In this document: in pieces, positions 1 to 5,258 of the stretch
How positions within the stretch are numbered: position 1 is the first letter of the stretch
Layout of the letters: each line of letters starts with the position of its first letter
Assembly: GCA_020343755.1 (NCBI GenBank)
Contig: CP070810.1
Coordinates: 532,597 to 537,913 of the forward strand
From: Dehalococcoidia bacterium
GTDB lineage: Bacteria; Chloroflexota; Dehalococcoidia; Dehalococcoidales; E44-bin46
Direction of reading: 5' to 3'
DNA: 5,317 nt
Notes under the pieces: model-generated
What the model saw: only the letters and a program-made list of their open reading frames with translations
What the model was told of the DNA's origin: nothing
Database searches by the model: none
Made by a program: the position numbers and the translations under genes

Positions 1-2
1 TA

Positions 3-728
3 GATAAGGACACCATAATTCTAGACAAAGACGGGGAGCCTATCCAAGCTATTGAAGTAACTATTGACTCCAACCCACCACCTCCGCCAGAAGATGCCAA
101 CAAAGTTGGACCAGTCTACGATTTGGCGCCCCAAGGAGCCACTTTTAATCCGCCAATCAAGCTCACTCTCACTTATGACCCCGATGAGCTGCCGGAAGGA
201 TTGACGGAGGAAGACGTTTATATCGCCTGTTATGAAGCTGGCAACTGGGAAATGTTACGCTATAAACAAGTAGATACTGAGAACCATAGAATAGCCACTC
301 AGATCGATCACTTCGCCAGATATGCCGTTTTAATACCGAGCAAAGAAAGCACCCAAATACCCGCACCTGAACCAGGAACGACCTCAGGGGTGGACCGGGT
401 GGACGTGGTCTATTTTCACCGGACTAACCGCTGTCGTTCTTGTATCTATGCTGAGACAGGAATACTCTATACTCTGGAAACTTATTTCGAGAAGGAAATG
501 AGTAGCGGCAAGCTTACTTTCAAGTCGGTCGATGTGCAGGACGCTAGCAACGCTGCTATCATTAAGAAGTATGACGCTTACACTTCTCAGCTTTTCATCA
601 AAGCGGTGACAGGTGACACTGAGCACATTGAGCACGTGACTGAGATTTGGCAATTCATCGGAAACGACGAGGCCTTTTGCCAGGTAGTTAGAACTAAGAT
701 AGAGAAAGCGCTTGAAGGTGCTGGGTGA
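3..728 (+). CDS. ZU5-like domain fused to ArsF-family thioredoxin-like protein (5' partial)
   Basis: The reading frame is open to the left edge (first full codon at base 3), so the N-terminus, and any signal peptide, lies outside the window; the TTG at 123 is an internal Leu codon, not a start. The 241 visible residues show the end of one domain, a Pro5 linker (about residues 25-29), a ZU5-like beta-sandwich domain (about 36-112, with the family-typical YDPDELPEG, EED and DHFARYAVL elements), a Pro-rich hinge, then a thioredoxin-like domain (about 132-238) with YFHRTNRCRSC. The CxxC cysteines are residues 144 and 147 of the visible part (codons 432 and 441). The second domain resembles the ArsF family, which sits beside arsG in organoarsenical clusters and is linked to nitroaromatic arsenical handling. 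The immediate overlap with an arsG-like gene supports this. Surface location is inferred from the ZU5-like part. Chemistry is unproven; a generic thiol-redox partner of the next protein is the main alternative. Confidence 0.8.
   Translation, partial: DKDTIILDKDGEPIQAIEVTIDSNPPPPPEDANKVGPVYDLAPQGATFNPPIKLTLTYDPDELPEGLTEEDVYIACYEAGNWEMLRYKQVDTENHRIATQIDHFARYAVLIPSKESTQIPAPEPGTTSGVDRVDVVYFHRTNRCRSCIYAETGILYTLETYFEKEMSSGKLTFKSVDVQDASNAAIIKKYDAYTSQLFIKAVTGDTEHIEHVTEIWQFIGNDEAFCQVVRTKIEKALEGAG
714..720 (+). promoter_or_regulatory. Ribosome binding site for the arsG-like gene
   Basis: GAAGGTG lies inside the end of the upstream coding region, 7 bases before the ATG at 728. The alternative GTG at 725 would leave only 4 bases, so the ATG is the better start. 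The stop TGA (726-728) and the ATG share one base (TGATG), which is typical of translational coupling. Confidence 0.55.
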
Positions 729-1444
729 TGGATTTTGGCAGTCTTATTAGCGAATCTTCCAGTATCTTCAGCATCCCAGTATTTTCGGCGTTGGTTCTAG
801 GGCTGCTCACCGCCATCAGTCCCTGCCCCTTAGCCACCAACATTGCAGCAATAGCTTATATTAGCCAGAGAGTTACTGACCGCAGGTATGCAGTTACCAC
901 CAGTGTACTTTACACCTTAGGGCGGATGGTAGCCTACTCTGTACTCGGTGTCTTAATTATTAAAGCTGGGCTTGAAGTTCCGGGGGTAGCCTCACTGCTC
1001 CAAAGCACTGGCGAGAGAGTCTTGGGACCTATCTTAATTACAGTCGGTGCTATCCTATTGAACGTACATAGGCTTCGCTTTGGTACCGGCAGTGCCAAGT
1101 TATCCACCTTGGGTGAAAAGGTAAGTCACTGGGGAATGGTGGGGGGGTTCTTAATGGGAATTCTCTTCGCCTTAGCCTTTTGTCCCTACAGTGCTATCTT
1201 ATACTTCGGAGTCTTAATCCCGATAGCCTTTAAAGCTACTGGAGGGATAGCATTACCCGCAGTGTTTGCCATTGGCACCGGGCTTCCAGTATTGATATTC
1301 GGTACTGCGTTATCTTTTGGTGTGAGCCGAGTTTCTGGTTGGTTTAACGCACTAACCAGAGCCCAGAAGACCATTCGCATTGTCACCTCGCTGATATTGA
1401 TTGGAATAGGAATTTACTACGTGGTGCTGTGGATACAGGCTTGA
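728..1444 (+). CDS. arsG: ArsG-family permease (DsbD/CcdA-like membrane protein)
   Basis: This is a 238-residue integral membrane protein with about six hydrophobic helices (roughly residues 18-36, 54-78, 98-113, 136-160, 172-200 and 217-236). The motif LLTAISPCPLATN (27-38, Cys33) in helix 1 and AFCPYSA (150-156, Cys152) in helix 4 form the paired membrane cysteines of the DsbD/CcdA superfamily. The SPCPLATNIAAIAYI wording is characteristic of the ArsG group, described as exporters of trivalent aromatic arsenicals in Bacteroides. The one-base overlap with the ArsF-like gene, and the ACR3 gene just downstream, fit an arsenic export operon. The substrate is inferred from family and context. 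A CcdA-like role, passing electrons to the CxxC of the upstream thioredoxin-like domain, is an alternative that the sequence alone cannot exclude. GTG at 725 would add one residue. Confidence 0.82.
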   Translation: MDFGSLISESSSIFSIPVFSALVLGLLTAISPCPLATNIAAIAYISQRVTDRRYAVTTSVLYTLGRMVAYSVLGVLIIKAGLEVPGVASLLQSTGERVLGPILITVGAILLNVHRLRFGTGSAKLSTLGEKVSHWGMVGGFLMGILFALAFCPYSAILYFGVLIPIAFKATGGIALPAVFAIGTGLPVLIFGTALSFGVSRVSGWFNALTRAQKTIRIVTSLILIGIGIYYVVLWIQA

Positions 1445-1540
1445 ATCAGCCCCTGGGTAATAAGGAAGTGGATTAAGGAGAAAAAAATAAGCTGGAAAGG
1501 TGTAAGCTAAAGCAACTACAAAGTTAGAGGAGGCCTAAAA
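1445..1540 (+). other. Short intergenic gap, no gene seen
   Basis: The 96 bases between the arsG-like and acr3 genes contain no ORF of note, no clear terminator hairpin and no convincing promoter. An SD-like AAGGAG at 1475-1480 is not followed by a usable start codon (ATA at the right distance, then only eight codons). The gap is compatible with one transcript covering all three ars genes. Confidence 0.5.
1526..1533 (+). promoter_or_regulatory. Strong Shine-Dalgarno for acr3
   Basis: AGAGGAGG is a near-perfect anti-16S match 7 bases before TTG at 1541. No ATG or GTG start in the same frame sits at a suitable distance, so this site decides in favour of the TTG start. Confidence 0.8.
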
Positions 1541-2611
1541 TTGAATAGTAACCTCAATCAGACTGTAGAAAAGGAAAGGAGACTGGGGGTCTGGGAGAAG
1601 TACCTTACCCTGTGGGTAGTGTTGTGCATCGCTGCCGGAATAGGGCTGGGAAGGGCTTTCCCACAGTTCTCCACGGCACTGGGCGAATTCACCTTCGCTG
1701 GCATCTCCATCCCGGTGGCAATCTGTCTATTCTTCATGATCTACCCCATAATGGTGCAAATACCCTTCGGCGAGGTGATAAGGGCAGGCAAAACCCCAAA
1801 GCCAATCGCCACCACCCTTATCGCCAACTGGGCAATTAAACCCTTCACCATGGCCCTCCTCGGCATGGTGTTTCTGAACGTGGTCTTCAGAGGCTTTCTA
1901 CCCCCCGACATGGCCCAATCATACCAGGCAGGACTAATTCTCCTTGGCGTCGCCCCTTGCACTGCCATGGTCCTTATGTGGAGTTACCTAGCAAGGGGAA
2001 ACATGGGGCATACACTGGTGATGACTGCCATAAATTCGCTCACCATGGTAGCTCTCTACGCCCCCCTGGCTCGGCTACTTCTCGGTATTTCAGGAATTGT
2101 AATACCCTGGGAAACTATAGCCTTTACTGTAGGAATCTACATCGGCACCCCCCTTCTTCTCGGCTACCTCACCCGACGCTGGGCACTTGCCCACAGAGGC
2201 ACTGAGTGGTTTGAATCCAGATTAGTGCCTAAACTTCGCCTAGTATCAATCGTTGCCCTCCTCTGCACTCTGGTGATACTGTTCAGTCTACAAGGTAGTG
2301 TAATTGTGGAGATGCCAGCAGTAGTTGGCATGATTGCCATCCCCATATTCTGTAATATCATCCTCGTTTTTGGTATCGCCTACGCCATGTCAAAACGCAT
2401 GCGCCTGGGTTATGAGGATGCAGCGCCGACAGCTATCATTGCCGGTAGTAATCACTTTGAGGTAGCTGTGGCAGTAGCCACTACTGTTTTTGGTCTAACC
2501 TCTGGAGCCGCCCTTGCCACAGTGGTTGGCGTGCTAACAGAAGTTCCATTCATGCTGTTTCTTGTATGGCTCTGCCGTAAGACAAGAGGCTTCTTCGTCT
2601 ATAAGTCATAG
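1541..2611 (+). CDS. acr3: ACR3-family arsenite efflux permease
   Basis: The 356-residue product is a ten-helix inner-membrane carrier that exports As(III) (and in some members Sb(III)) using the proton motive force. Diagnostic segments are LGVAPCTAMVLMWSYLARGN (135-154), carrying the essential family cysteine (Cys140), and GVLTEVPFML (330-339), carrying the conserved helix-9 glutamate (Glu334). EKYLTLWV near the N-terminus, FFMIYPIMVQIPF (64-76) and AIIAGSNHFEVAVAVA (298-313) are also typical. The length matches the family. Such genes are often named arsB in annotation although they are unrelated to E. coli ArsB. The start is TTG, supported by the strong upstream Shine-Dalgarno. It follows the arsG-like gene by 96 bases and probably shares its transcript. 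The stop is TAG. No arsR is visible, so As(III)-responsive control cannot be judged from this window. Confidence 0.96.
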   Translation: MNSNLNQTVEKERRLGVWEKYLTLWVVLCIAAGIGLGRAFPQFSTALGEFTFAGISIPVAICLFFMIYPIMVQIPFGEVIRAGKTPKPIATTLIANWAIKPFTMALLGMVFLNVVFRGFLPPDMAQSYQAGLILLGVAPCTAMVLMWSYLARGNMGHTLVMTAINSLTMVALYAPLARLLLGISGIVIPWETIAFTVGIYIGTPLLLGYLTRRWALAHRGTEWFESRLVPKLRLVSIVALLCTLVILFSLQGSVIVEMPAVVGMIAIPIFCNIILVFGIAYAMSKRMRLGYEDAAPTAIIAGSNHFEVAVAVATTVFGLTSGAALATVVGVLTEVPFMLFLVWLCRKTRGFFVYKS

Positions 2612-2689
2612 CCTGAGGAGCACAAAGGTTTTCCCCTTCCCCCACGAAGAAACGGGATAAGGTTCATAAACAATCTTAGATATAAAATG
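2612..2689 (+). other. Spacer between ars and pyr blocks
   Basis: This stretch between the acr3 stop and the pyr promoter contains no gene. A weak CCTT-CCC / GGG-AT-AAGG pairing (about 2634-2663) is interrupted and lacks a T tract, so no terminator is called for the ars block. Confidence 0.4.
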
Positions 2690-2719
2690 TTGCAATAATT
2701 TAACTTAGTGTGGTATAAT
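2690..2719 (+). promoter_or_regulatory. Promoter of the pyrimidine operon (sigma70-type, extended -10)
   Basis: TATAAT at 2714-2719 is a perfect -10 hexamer preceded by TGG (2711-2713), giving the extended -10 TGnTATAAT. TTGCAA at 2690-2695 is a four-of-six -35 match with an 18-base spacer. Transcription would begin near 2726, about 12 bases before the PyrR-binding hairpin, the expected geometry for an attenuated pyr leader. The assignment is by motif and position only. Confidence 0.8.
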
Positions 2720-2737
2720 ATTTAATTAAGCTAAGAA

Positions 2738-2769
2738 CCTTTAAGCTGGTCCAGAGAGGCTGGCAAGGG
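2738..2769 (+). promoter_or_regulatory. PyrR-binding RNA element (anti-antiterminator)
   Basis: The leader RNA contains the family signature GUCCAGAGAGGCU. It folds as a lower stem CCUU (2738-2741) with AAGG (2765-2768), a 5' purine-containing bulge (2742-2744), an upper stem 2745-2751 with 2758-2764 (seven pairs including GU pairs), and a CAGAGA hexaloop (2752-2757). This is the conserved PyrR-binding loop of Bacillus-type pyr leaders (Rfam PyrR element). PyrR with UMP or UTP is expected to stabilise it; PRPP antagonises binding. Its 3' half overlaps the antiterminator, so the two folds exclude each other. Confidence 0.92.
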
Positions 2770-2805
2770 AAACGAGATAAAGTAGGTGCGAGACCTCTTG
2801 TCAGC
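2759..2805 (+). promoter_or_regulatory. Predicted antiterminator of the pyr leader
   Basis: GCUGGCAAGGG (2759-2769) can pair with CUCUUGUCAGC (2795-2805) in 11 uninterrupted pairs, two of them G-U. The 5' arm is the 3' half of the PyrR-binding hairpin and the 3' arm is the 5' half of the downstream hairpin, so this fold disrupts both. It would form when PyrR is not bound, leaving the operon on. Pairing was worked out by eye; no energy was computed. Confidence 0.8.
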
Positions 2806-2825
2806 AATGGCAGGAGGTTATTTTT
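2793..2825 (+). terminator. Attenuator hairpin that also buries the pyrR Shine-Dalgarno
   Basis: ACCUCUUGUCA (2793-2803) pairs with UGGCAGGAGGU (2808-2818) in 11 pairs, closed by a GCAA (GNRA-type) tetraloop, followed directly by UAUUUUU (2819-2825) and the pyrR AUG. Stem plus U-rich tail looks like an intrinsic terminator. The 3' arm contains AGGAGG (2812-2817), the pyrR ribosome binding site, 8 bases from the start codon, so the same hairpin should block translation. Which effect dominates cannot be decided from sequence. Confidence 0.82.
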
Positions 2826-3431
2826 ATGTCCAAAAAAATCATAATGACCCCAGAGGATATAAGAAGGACTCTGGCGCGCATTGCTCATGAAATCATAGAA
2901 CAAAATAAGGCTATTGAACACCTTATCTTGGTTGGCATGCACACCCGCGGTGTGCCATTGGCTAGACGACTAGCTGGCTTCATAGAAGGCTTTGCCGGAC
3001 TGAAGATACCTGTTGGCGCTTTGGATCCCAGCCCGTATCGAGATGACCTCTCCTCATTAAATCCGCAACCTATTGCCCCACGCACCAATATTCCAGTCAG
3101 TATTGAGGGCAAGTCCATAGTCTTAGTCGATGATGTTCTATATACCGGGCGCAGTATCCGTGCTGCTATGGATGCCCTCATTGACCTAGGTCGGCCAAAA
3201 TTAATCCAACTAGCTGTCCTTGTTGACCGTGGGCATCGTGAGATGCCGATACGGGCTAACTATATAGGTAAGAATGTGCCAAGCTCAAGACGTGAGGGAA
3301 TAGAGGTTCGACTGGTAGAGACTGACGGTATAGATGAAGTCGCCATCACCAGCGTACCTAACCACCATCCCAAAGATGAATTAAAGAAAGTAGGCTACTT
3401 GAAAAGGAGTTACCATGGCTCTGGCAAATAG
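2826..3431 (+). CDS. pyrR: PyrR, pyr operon attenuator / uracil phosphoribosyltransferase
   Basis: PyrR is a cytosolic type-I phosphoribosyltransferase-fold protein that binds pyr leader RNA when loaded with UMP/UTP and, in many species, also makes UMP from uracil and PRPP. The 201-residue product shows an N-terminal MTPEDIRRTLARIAHEI helix, LVGMHTRGVPLARRLA (35-50), the PRPP loop IVLVDDVLYTGRS (98-110), LVDRGHREMPI (132-142) and GKNVPSS (148-154), all typical of PyrR rather than of a plain Upp. A cognate PyrR-binding hairpin sits in its own leader, indicating autoregulation. Start ATG 2826 is set by AGGAGG at 2812-2817. The family core ends near residue 175; about 26 further residues (His/Lys-rich) extend it beyond the usual ~180. 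Its last 17 bases overlap pyrB, implying coupled translation. It ends in TAG. Confidence 0.97.
   Translation: MSKKIIMTPEDIRRTLARIAHEIIEQNKAIEHLILVGMHTRGVPLARRLAGFIEGFAGLKIPVGALDPSPYRDDLSSLNPQPIAPRTNIPVSIEGKSIVLVDDVLYTGRSIRAAMDALIDLGRPKLIQLAVLVDRGHREMPIRANYIGKNVPSSRREGIEVRLVETDGIDEVAITSVPNHHPKDELKKVGYLKRSYHGSGK
3404..3409 (+). promoter_or_regulatory. Ribosome binding site for pyrB within pyrR
   Basis: AAGGAG lies 5 bases before the pyrB ATG at 3415, inside the pyrR coding sequence. It supports the start that overlaps the pyrR 3' end by 17 bases. Confidence 0.75.
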
Positions 3432-4824
3432 AAGTCTAGTGACCATAGACGATTTATCCAATGGGGAAATAGAGGCGCTATTTTCCTTAGCTGACGAGAT
3501 GTCAGATTCCATGAATGAGCAGTTTGGGGTCTGTCACGGCAAGGTTATGGCCAGTCTATTTTTCGAGCCTAGCACCAGAACGCGTCTGTCATTTGAGACA
3601 GCGATGAACCGACTTGGGGGCAGGGTCATAAGTGCGGTTGATGTAAAGGCAACCTCGCTGGCTAAAGGTGAAAGCATTGCTGATATGGCGAGAGTGGTTG
3701 GAAGTTACGCCGATATAATTGTCATCCGACACCCCTGGGAGGGGGCAGCCAAGGTAGTTGCCGACTACGCTGGCGTTCCGGTAATAAACGCCGGTGACGG
3801 AGGTCATGAACATCCAACCCAGACTTTGTGCGACCTCTACACTATCAAGAAGGAAAGGCAAACCATTAAGGGGCTAAAGATTGCCCTCTGGGGAGACCTA
3901 AAGTATGGGCGAGCAACCCATTCACTAACCTACGCCCTGGCTAGGTTCGGGGCTACTATTCTCCTCCGCCCCGGACCACGTCTTGAGCTACCTGCGCATG
4001 TTATAAGGAAGCTAACCACAGAATATGGCGGTGAGCTAATAAGGTCTGAGGCCCTAGACCAAGCAGTTAAAGGAGGGCTTTTCCCCTTAGATGCTATATA
4101 CATAACACCAAGCAGCCCGCATCAACTGGCAATGATGCCTGACGTAAGTATTCAGGTCGAGCTAAAGACTGGCGTTGACGCCCTTTATGTTACCAGGCTT
4201 CAGACAGAAAGAATTTCGGCTAAGGCTAAAAGGCAAGGGTTAAAAGAGCACTACCCAGTGGTAGATAAAAAACTCCTCAAGGGGAAGGAGTTTAAGCGAA
4301 CGCTGGTTATGCACCCCCTACCCCGCATTGATGAATTAGCCTACGAAGTAGATGCCGACCCGAGGAGTATGTACTTTAAACAGGCTGAGCGTGGGGTACC
4401 AATTAGGATGGCACTTATAGCCTTCTTGCTAGGAGCCAAGGAAATTTCGGTTCCAAAAGAAGGGGATTATTTCATCCTCAAAATAGACTACCCGGTGTAT
4501 AGGCGAGAGTTTGGCGTCAGGTGTTCTAATCCAAAATGCGTGACAACCCAGAAAGGTGAAATAAAGTATATTAAGCCCGAATTTAAAATAGTAAATACCA
4601 AGCCGTTAACTTTAAGGTGCGCCTATTGCGAACACGAAATTCACCCCCAGTATATTGCCAGTTCAGAGTGGCATGATGGGACACTGGATAACAAAAAATA
4701 CCACAGTGCTGACAGCCACTGGACTAGAAAGATTAAACCAGAGAATTTGATTATTTTCGACTCACAAACTGAAGCCGAGGCTCATGGCTTCAAGCCTAGC
4801 CATTACGCCAGAGTAGGTCATTAG
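3415..4824 (+). CDS. pyrB: Aspartate carbamoyltransferase, catalytic chain fused to PyrI-type zinc domain
   Basis: The enzyme condenses carbamoyl phosphate and L-aspartate to N-carbamoyl-aspartate, the committed step of pyrimidine synthesis, in the cytosol. Residues 1 to about 342 are the catalytic chain: carbamoyl-phosphate loop FEPSTRTR (50-57), SLAKGES (81-87, Lys84), HPTQTLCDL (133-141), GDLKYGRATHSL (160-171) and HPLPRIDE (300-307). Residues about 350-412 resemble the zinc domain of the regulatory chain PyrI, with the Cys-x4-Cys (370, 375) and CAYC (402, 405) ligand set; the PyrI nucleotide-binding N-terminal domain is absent. Catalytic-regulatory fusions are known in Thermotoga. Residues about 427-465 form a further Ada-like segment (YH...KIKPEN...F...EAEAHGFKP) lacking its cysteines. 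At 469 residues it is far longer than a plain PyrB (about 310). It overlaps pyrR by 17 bases and precedes pyrC by 29. Classical CTP/ATP allostery is unlikely without the nucleotide domain (inference). Confidence 0.96.
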   Translation: MALANRSLVTIDDLSNGEIEALFSLADEMSDSMNEQFGVCHGKVMASLFFEPSTRTRLSFETAMNRLGGRVISAVDVKATSLAKGESIADMARVVGSYADIIVIRHPWEGAAKVVADYAGVPVINAGDGGHEHPTQTLCDLYTIKKERQTIKGLKIALWGDLKYGRATHSLTYALARFGATILLRPGPRLELPAHVIRKLTTEYGGELIRSEALDQAVKGGLFPLDAIYITPSSPHQLAMMPDVSIQVELKTGVDALYVTRLQTERISAKAKRQGLKEHYPVVDKKLLKGKEFKRTLVMHPLPRIDELAYEVDADPRSMYFKQAERGVPIRMALIAFLLGAKEISVPKEGDYFILKIDYPVYRREFGVRCSNPKCVTTQKGEIKYIKPEFKIVNTKPLTLRCAYCEHEIHPQYIASSEWHDGTLDNKKYHSADSHWTRKIKPENLIIFDSQTEAEAHGFKPSHYARVGH

Positions 4825-4853
4825 ACAAATAACGAAGGGAAGAAGCAGAAACA

Positions 4854-5258
4854 ATGAAACCCTTACTTATTCGAGGTGGTCGTATGATTGACCCCAGCCG
4901 GGGGATAGATGAAATTGGCAGTTTGCTTATTGCCGAGGGCAAAATCTCTTGGTTAGGCAAGGGAGAAGTAGCCTTGCCTCAGCCAGATTGTGATATTCTT
5001 GACGCCCAAGGGCTAATAGTCTGCCCCGGATTCATTGACCTCCACTGCCATCTGAGACAGCCCGGTTTTGAGGAGAAGGAAACCATCGCTACCGGAAGCC
5101 AGGCTGCTGCCAGAGGTGGCTTTACCACTATCTGTTGCATGCCTAATACCAACCCACCCTTGGATAATTGGGCTACTATAGATTATGTAATATCCACGGC
5201 GGCATCAGAAGGCATGGTTAGCATCCTGCCTATCGGCTGTATCTCCAAGAGCAGATAG
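4854..5258 (+). CDS. pyrC: Dihydroorotase, N-terminal part ending at an in-frame amber codon
   Basis: Dihydroorotase is a zinc amidohydrolase that cyclises carbamoyl-aspartate to dihydroorotate, the step after PyrB. The 134 residues before TAG hold the type-I N-terminal beta domain (LLIRGGRMIDPSRGIDE), the metal site CPGFIDLHCHLRQPG (57-71, zinc ligands His64 and His66), the substrate-orienting KETIATGSQAAARGGFTT (75-92) and MPNTNPP (96-102). The family is normally about 420-430 residues, so this is less than a third. The carboxylated lysine, later histidines and catalytic aspartate lie downstream. Homologous-looking sequence continues in the same frame after TAG. The start ATG at 4854 is 29 bases after pyrB; upstream GAAGGGA (4834-4840) is a weak site at a long 13-base spacing. 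As written the product could not be active alone. A nonsense mutation, a sequencing error or readthrough are possible. Confidence 0.9.
   Translation: MKPLLIRGGRMIDPSRGIDEIGSLLIAEGKISWLGKGEVALPQPDCDILDAQGLIVCPGFIDLHCHLRQPGFEEKETIATGSQAAARGGFTTICCMPNTNPPLDNWATIDYVISTAASEGMVSILPIGCISKSR

Noticed and set aside
123..125. TTG at 123 as the true start of the first gene
   Set aside because: The frame is open upstream to base 3 and encodes a domain end plus the Pro linker typical of this protein type; no ribosome binding site precedes the TTG.
1612..2205. Alternative-frame + strand ORFs inside acr3 (1612-1839, 1957-2205)
   Set aside because: They lie wholly within a clear ACR3 coding sequence and show no family features.
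2630..2665. Terminator after acr3
   Set aside because: The CCTT-CCC / GGG-AAGG pairing is short, bulged and has a large loop, with no T run after it.
2607..2700. Readthrough of the acr3 TAG, as a sign that TAG is a sense codon
   Set aside because: The acr3 product already has full family length, and what follows shows no protein-like conservation before the next stop. TAG also ends pyrR and pyrB at sensible places.
2807..2890. Small upstream ORF starting at an ATG in the attenuator hairpin
   Set aside because: It has no ribosome binding site of its own, runs out of frame through pyrR and encodes nothing recognisable.
2700..2942. Minus-strand ORF across the pyr promoter and leader
   Set aside because: It covers a well-supported promoter and RNA leader read on the + strand and has no recognisable product.
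169..3861. Other minus-strand ORFs (169-366, 384-653, 1186-1386, 1741-1968, 2164-2361, 2885-3181, 3589-3861)
   Set aside because: Each is antisense to a confidently assigned gene and the translations look like shadow sequence.
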